Positions 61,601-64,000 of a DNA stretch of 64,000 nucleotides are shown here, piece by piece. The DNA is taken from contig NZ_WAEL01000007.1 in assembly GCF_011742925.1 (NCBI RefSeq), positions 248,001 to 312,000 on the forward strand. Reading direction: 5' to 3'. A program made the position numbers and the translations under genes. Under the pieces are notes generated by a model. That model saw nothing but the letters and a program-made list of their open reading frames with translations, ran no database searches and had not been told where the DNA came from. Position 1 is the first letter of the stretch, and each line of letters starts with the position of its first letter. The DNA comes from Fibrivirga algicola (GTDB lineage Bacteria > Bacteroidota > Bacteroidia > Cytophagales > Spirosomataceae).

Positions 61601-64000
61601 GTCGTCAGGGGGTCTTCCTTAGCATAAGAGTTGAGGTCACCCAGGATCAGGTAGTCCGGATCGGTCGTACCCGTTGGCTTGGTGGCCAGCCAGTTGACCA
61701 GGTCCAGTGCCTGCCGGGTACGGGTGCCGTTGGAGAAGCCCTGTCCGTCACCTGAGTCGGCATCACCAGCCCCACCTGAGCTAGAGCCTTTCGACTTCCA
61801 GTGGTTAGTCACGACCGTAAAGACTTCACTAGTCGCATTTTCGCGGAAGGTCTGGGCCAGCGGCTTGCGGCCTACCACGTCGAAGGCACCGTTGCCAAAG
61901 CCACTCGGAATAGCTGCCGAAGCGCCCACCGGAGTCACCTTGCCTGGCTTGTAGATCATCGCCACCGTAATCTGGTCGGTCGAGATGTTGCCGGCATTGA
62001 TGAAGGTGAAGGTACCCGGAGCCGTCGTGGCGTTTACCCCGTTGATGATGTCCTGAATGGCGCTGTTGGCCCCGTAGCCATCATTCTCCAGTTCGTTAAA
62101 GGCGAAGATGTCCACGCCTGAGTCAACGACAGCCTTGATGGTCTTGGCCCGCTGGCGGTTAAATTCAACCAGGGTATTGGCTCCGCGGGAGGTGGGGAAC
62201 CCGCCACCCTGTCCGTCGCCGTTGAAGTAGTTGAGCAGGTTGAAGCCTGACACGCGCAGGGTGCCGCCCACTGCTGGGGGTGTAGCCGGGCGCACGTTGG
62301 TGGGCTGGAAGTCGACACCCGTCGTTGTCTGTAACCGGTAGCCCTCAAAGCGCTCGTCTAACACAGCCGTCACACTAGCTACCTCATCGCCACCACGAAG
62401 CGGGTTGGCCGCGCTCAGAGGCTGACCGCCCCGACCGAAAAGGATCGGATCTGGATTCGACACGCTGCTGCCATCATCGAGGATGATCGTACGCTTGGCG
62501 GTTTCGGCCAGGTACGTTGCGTAGCCCGACACGCTGGGTGCGTAGAACTGGGTGTACTGATCCAGGCGTGGATCGGTACCCGCTACGTCTGTACTACCGG
62601 TGGCCGAGAGTACGATCTGACCATACCGACCAAGTTCAAAGTACTCGGTAACGGCCAGGTTACCCGTGGCTGCACTCATGGTGACAAGCATGCCTTCATA
62701 ACGCTCTAGGTCGCTGATGTTAGCCACTGGCAGGGTGACGTTGGCCGCCGTAGGCAGTGCGCCCGGTGTGCCTACCGATACTACGCTGACCAGCGTAGCG
62801 AGTTGGGTAAGGCTGTGGCTGACACCACCGCTGGTGGTAGCAAATTCGGCGACGGTGCCGGTAACCTGTACTTTCTGACCCGCTACGCCTGCGAACAGAC
62901 CAGCCGGATCATAGACGAAGATACCTTCCGAGGTGGCAGGGTTGCCGTCTGCATCGCTGTCTTCCTCCTGCACATAAAAACCATTCTGCTTGGTCGCGCC
63001 AGCAAAGGTGCGGGTAACGATACCTTCAATGGTTACCGTATTGCCGACAAGCGGGCTGATTGCTCCACTGCCCTGAATGGCTGAGATCAATGTGGCGGTA
63101 ACCTGCGTTGGGTTGACAATGGCCGTAACTGGTACCGTCAGTGTAGCGCCACCGCCTGACAGGGTAATAGTTCCTGAGTAGTTGCCAGCTGACAGACCCG
63201 CGATTAGCTGTACGCTGAACGACGTAGCACTCAGCGTCGAATTGCTGAACGGAAGCGTAGCTGGCGAAACAGTAAGAGCCGTGGTCGACGAGCTAATGGT
63301 GATATTCCCTGAAGCTGTATTCAGGTTGCTGCCACTCACCGAGATGTTGCCGCTTGCCGGGCCGCTGCCTTCCAGATAGGATAGGCCACTGGCGCCGGTC
63401 AGTGATGACGGTGTCGCCACCAATGAAGCAACAACAACCACTGGACCTGAATTGCGTGGGGTAGGAGCACCTGTTGCGAAGTCTTGTGCATTGTTATCGG
63501 TATCGGTTTGCCCACCCAACTTACGAAGTACAGCCAGTGTGTTGCTTGGGGCAGCGGTGGGGCCTGTACCTTCAAAGCAATTGGCAGTTGTACCAAAACC
63601 TACGAAGTCAATAATACTGGCACCCATTGGGCAAGTTCCAGACAGCGCGGTAGTCACGTTAACCAGGGCTACCTTACCCGCCGTGCCCGACATTGGAATA
63701 TTGCCAGTTGCGTCAGGGGTTGGCAGGCTGGTAAACGTAGTTGATGTACTGCCTGCCTCTTGAATCAGGTAGTATCCTCCTGGCTGAATGGTGCCATTTA
63801 GGTTAGTAACCTGCCAGCTACTGCCCGTTGCCGAGGCATACTGCACACTCCATCCTGCCAGGCTAACTGGTGAACTGCTGCGGTTGTACAGCTCAATAAA
63901 GTCGTTTCTATACGTAGCACCTGAGTTGCCACCACCGCCATAAACCTGGCTGATAACGACTGCGGCACCGGTCTGCGAAACCACGGCGCTTACAGTACCA
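58669..64000 (-). CDS. Secreted NucH/ExeM-like nuclease with lamin-tail, Ig-like repeats and T9SS sorting domain, 5' partial
   Basis: At least 1776 residues; the frame is open to the right edge (reads GTVSAVVSQTG), so the GTG at 63984 is internal and the signal peptide lies outside. Order, numbered from 63984: lamin-tail domain (about 5-130, VVISQVYGGGGNSGATYRND), Ig-like domain (185-290), OB-fold-like domain (295-410, GNTVTIEGIVTRTFAGATK), endonuclease/exonuclease/phosphatase domain (570-885) with FNELEND, LILGDLNSY and TSDHDPVV at the active site, then PKD/Ig-like modules and five putative-Ig (He_PIG) repeats, and a C-terminal T9SS type A sorting domain (about 1695-1771, YPNPVVGEAVSVQIRN, VPAGMYLIQVSAG). 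It would digest extracellular DNA, for nutrition or biofilm turnover (family knowledge). Confidence 0.93.
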   Translation of the reverse strand, partial: GTVSAVVSQTGAAVVISQVYGGGGNSGATYRNDFIELYNRSSSPVSLAGWSVQYASATGSSWQVTNLNGTIQPGGYYLIQEAGSTSTTFTSLPTPDATGNIPMSGTAGKVALVNVTTALSGTCPMGASIIDFVGFGTTANCFEGTGPTAAPSNTLAVLRKLGGQTDTDNNAQDFATGAPTPRNSGPVVVVASLVATPSSLTGASGLSYLEGSGPASGNISVSGSNLNTASGNITISSSTTALTVSPATLPFSNSTLSATSFSVQLIAGLSAGNYSGTITLSGGGATLTVPVTAIVNPTQVTATLISAIQGSGAISPLVGNTVTIEGIVTRTFAGATKQNGFYVQEEDSDADGNPATSEGIFVYDPAGLFAGVAGQKVQVTGTVAEFATTSGGVSHSLTQLATLVSVVSVGTPGALPTAANVTLPVANISDLERYEGMLVTMSAATGNLAVTEYFELGRYGQIVLSATGSTDVAGTDPRLDQYTQFYAPSVSGYATYLAETAKRTIILDDGSSVSNPDPILFGRGGQPLSAANPLRGGDEVASVTAVLDERFEGYRLQTTTGVDFQPTNVRPATPPAVGGTLRVSGFNLLNYFNGDGQGGGFPTSRGANTLVEFNRQRAKTIKAVVDSGVDIFAFNELENDGYGANSAIQDIINGVNATTAPGTFTFINAGNISTDQITVAMIYKPGKVTPVGASAAIPSGFGNGAFDVVGRKPLAQTFRENATSEVFTVVTNHWKSKGSSSGGAGDADSGDGQGFSNGTRTRQALDLVNWLATKPTGTTDPDYLILGDLNSYAKEDPLTTLHNNGYQNLIPNTTYSYVFDGFVGALDHALGNSTLAAQMASATKWHINADEPTVLDYNTENKTSGQISSYYNADPFRTSDHDPVVVGLSLNTPVAALSVTLTADPTQLLTSSSTSLSATVSGGKAPFSYSFSGPGTLTPSGNTATVSGLSAGEQIFTVVVTDATTPANQTVTQTVSVTVNQANRAPVATTIANQATLAGQAYSFDVASVFSDPDNQALTYSASGLPTGLTLNGSTISGTPTVLGTSTITITATDPGSLAASTSFDLTVNAVALNAVTATATPATVCPSGTATVFATITGGTAPFTYVWTGPATITNALTATATVSNLTTSGVYTYTVLVTDTYNQTATAETTVTVSQSPVASITPSTTSVCAGGTATLTASAGSSYLWNTGATTQAIDVTSTGTYSVTVTSAGGCQAVASASVTVNQPVTAPALSSVTAVQGSANVVLTAANCTGTLVWTGAASGSGSSITVSTATLGSFVYNVQCQVGECTSPATSVTVTIVPTPNTAPTVANSIPNQTATRGLPFSYSIPTNTFADDAGVGGLTVTVTGLPAGLSFVNGTITGTPTTIGMSTVTVKATDAGNLSVSTTFVLTVNAPPNAAPTVANLIPNQTATKGLPFSYSIPTNTFADDAGAANLVVTVTGLPAGLSFVNGTITGTPTTTGTSTVTVKATDSGNLSVSTTFVLTVNAPTPVNTAPVAASVANQTTIVNVAFNLQLPSFSDAETPNQLNYSVSGLPKGLRFSEKDLTIVGTPSVVGTSTITLTATDPGNLSASTSFVLTVNPTPVNTAPTVVSPVANKTVTVGQMYSLNVVPLFTDLETPTQLEYSVSGLQKGVNFDKKTNLISGTPNNAGVLTVTITATDPGKLSASITYTLTFKAANGRIGAEEPGTPLSLQVDTYPNPVVGEAVSVQIRNVAQQSVQLRLIDLRGNVIQDRQVTVLTDQHTERVELSSVPAGMYLIQVSAGNQTKAKAIIK
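59518..60075 (-). repeat. Tandem 279-bp duplication within the secreted nuclease gene
   Basis: Two adjacent 93-residue He_PIG units (60075-59797 and 59796-59518) are nearly identical in protein (both contain GLPFSYSIPTNTFADDAG and GLPAGLSFVNGTITGTPTT) and very similar in DNA. The other three He_PIG copies are much more diverged, so this pair arose recently or is being homogenised. Confidence 0.85.

Overview
The window looks like chromosomal DNA of a Bacteroidota bacterium, most likely a Cytophagales/Spirosomataceae-type organism (Spirosoma or Fibrella-like; genus is inference). Support: two SusC/SusD pairs, a C-terminal type IX secretion (T9SS) sorting domain, FecR/ECF-sigma control of a SusC, TAnnTTTG-type promoter elements, few Shine-Dalgarno sequences and mid-50s GC by eye. 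I found no rRNA, tRNA, CRISPR array, complete insertion sequence, integrase or origin.

Layout. 1-11529: a polysaccharide utilisation locus with SusC (5' cut by the window edge), SusD, two small lipoproteins, an alginate-lyase-family enzyme, two heparinase II/III-family lyases and KduD. This set fits a uronic-acid-containing polysaccharide whose unsaturated uronates feed the KduD route. 11617-14638: DUF1028 protein, nitrilase-family amidohydrolase and dienelactone hydrolase. 14922-21814: ECF sigma factor, FecR anti-sigma, STN-domain SusC and SusD, closed by a strong terminator. 21988-24175: TlpA-like thioredoxin and an AraC regulator. 24500-28948: Na+/solute symporter, GH130 mannosylglucose phosphorylase and cellobiose 2-epimerase, the known intracellular route for beta-1,4-mannobiose. 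29056-31146: MarR, DinB, DUF4442 and alpha/beta hydrolase genes. 31333-35423: single-domain response regulator, DUF421 protein, a phage-type coiled-coil protein, dnaJ and grpE.

35722-43042 is the most distinctive region: a GNAT acetyltransferase gene followed by one 2,232-residue NRPS-PKS megasynthase with domain order A-PCP-KS-AT-ACP-aminotransferase. Its adenylation pocket reads exactly as the threonine code, and the protein ends without a condensation or release domain.

43344-64000 is mixed: sulfatase, TonB-dependent receptor-like barrel, beta-propeller protein, 6-phosphogluconate dehydrogenase, DUF937-OmpA protein, trypsin-like protease, MFS exporter, astacin lipoprotein, acyl-CoA ligase, phosphodiesterase, methyltransferase, and a very long secreted nuclease with Ig-like repeats and a T9SS signal that runs off the right edge.

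Two window-wide signals stand out. Many intergenic gaps hold long, nearly perfect inverted repeats whose mismatches are mostly transitions. The heptamer GGTACGT (or ACGTACC) recurs far more often than chance on both strands.
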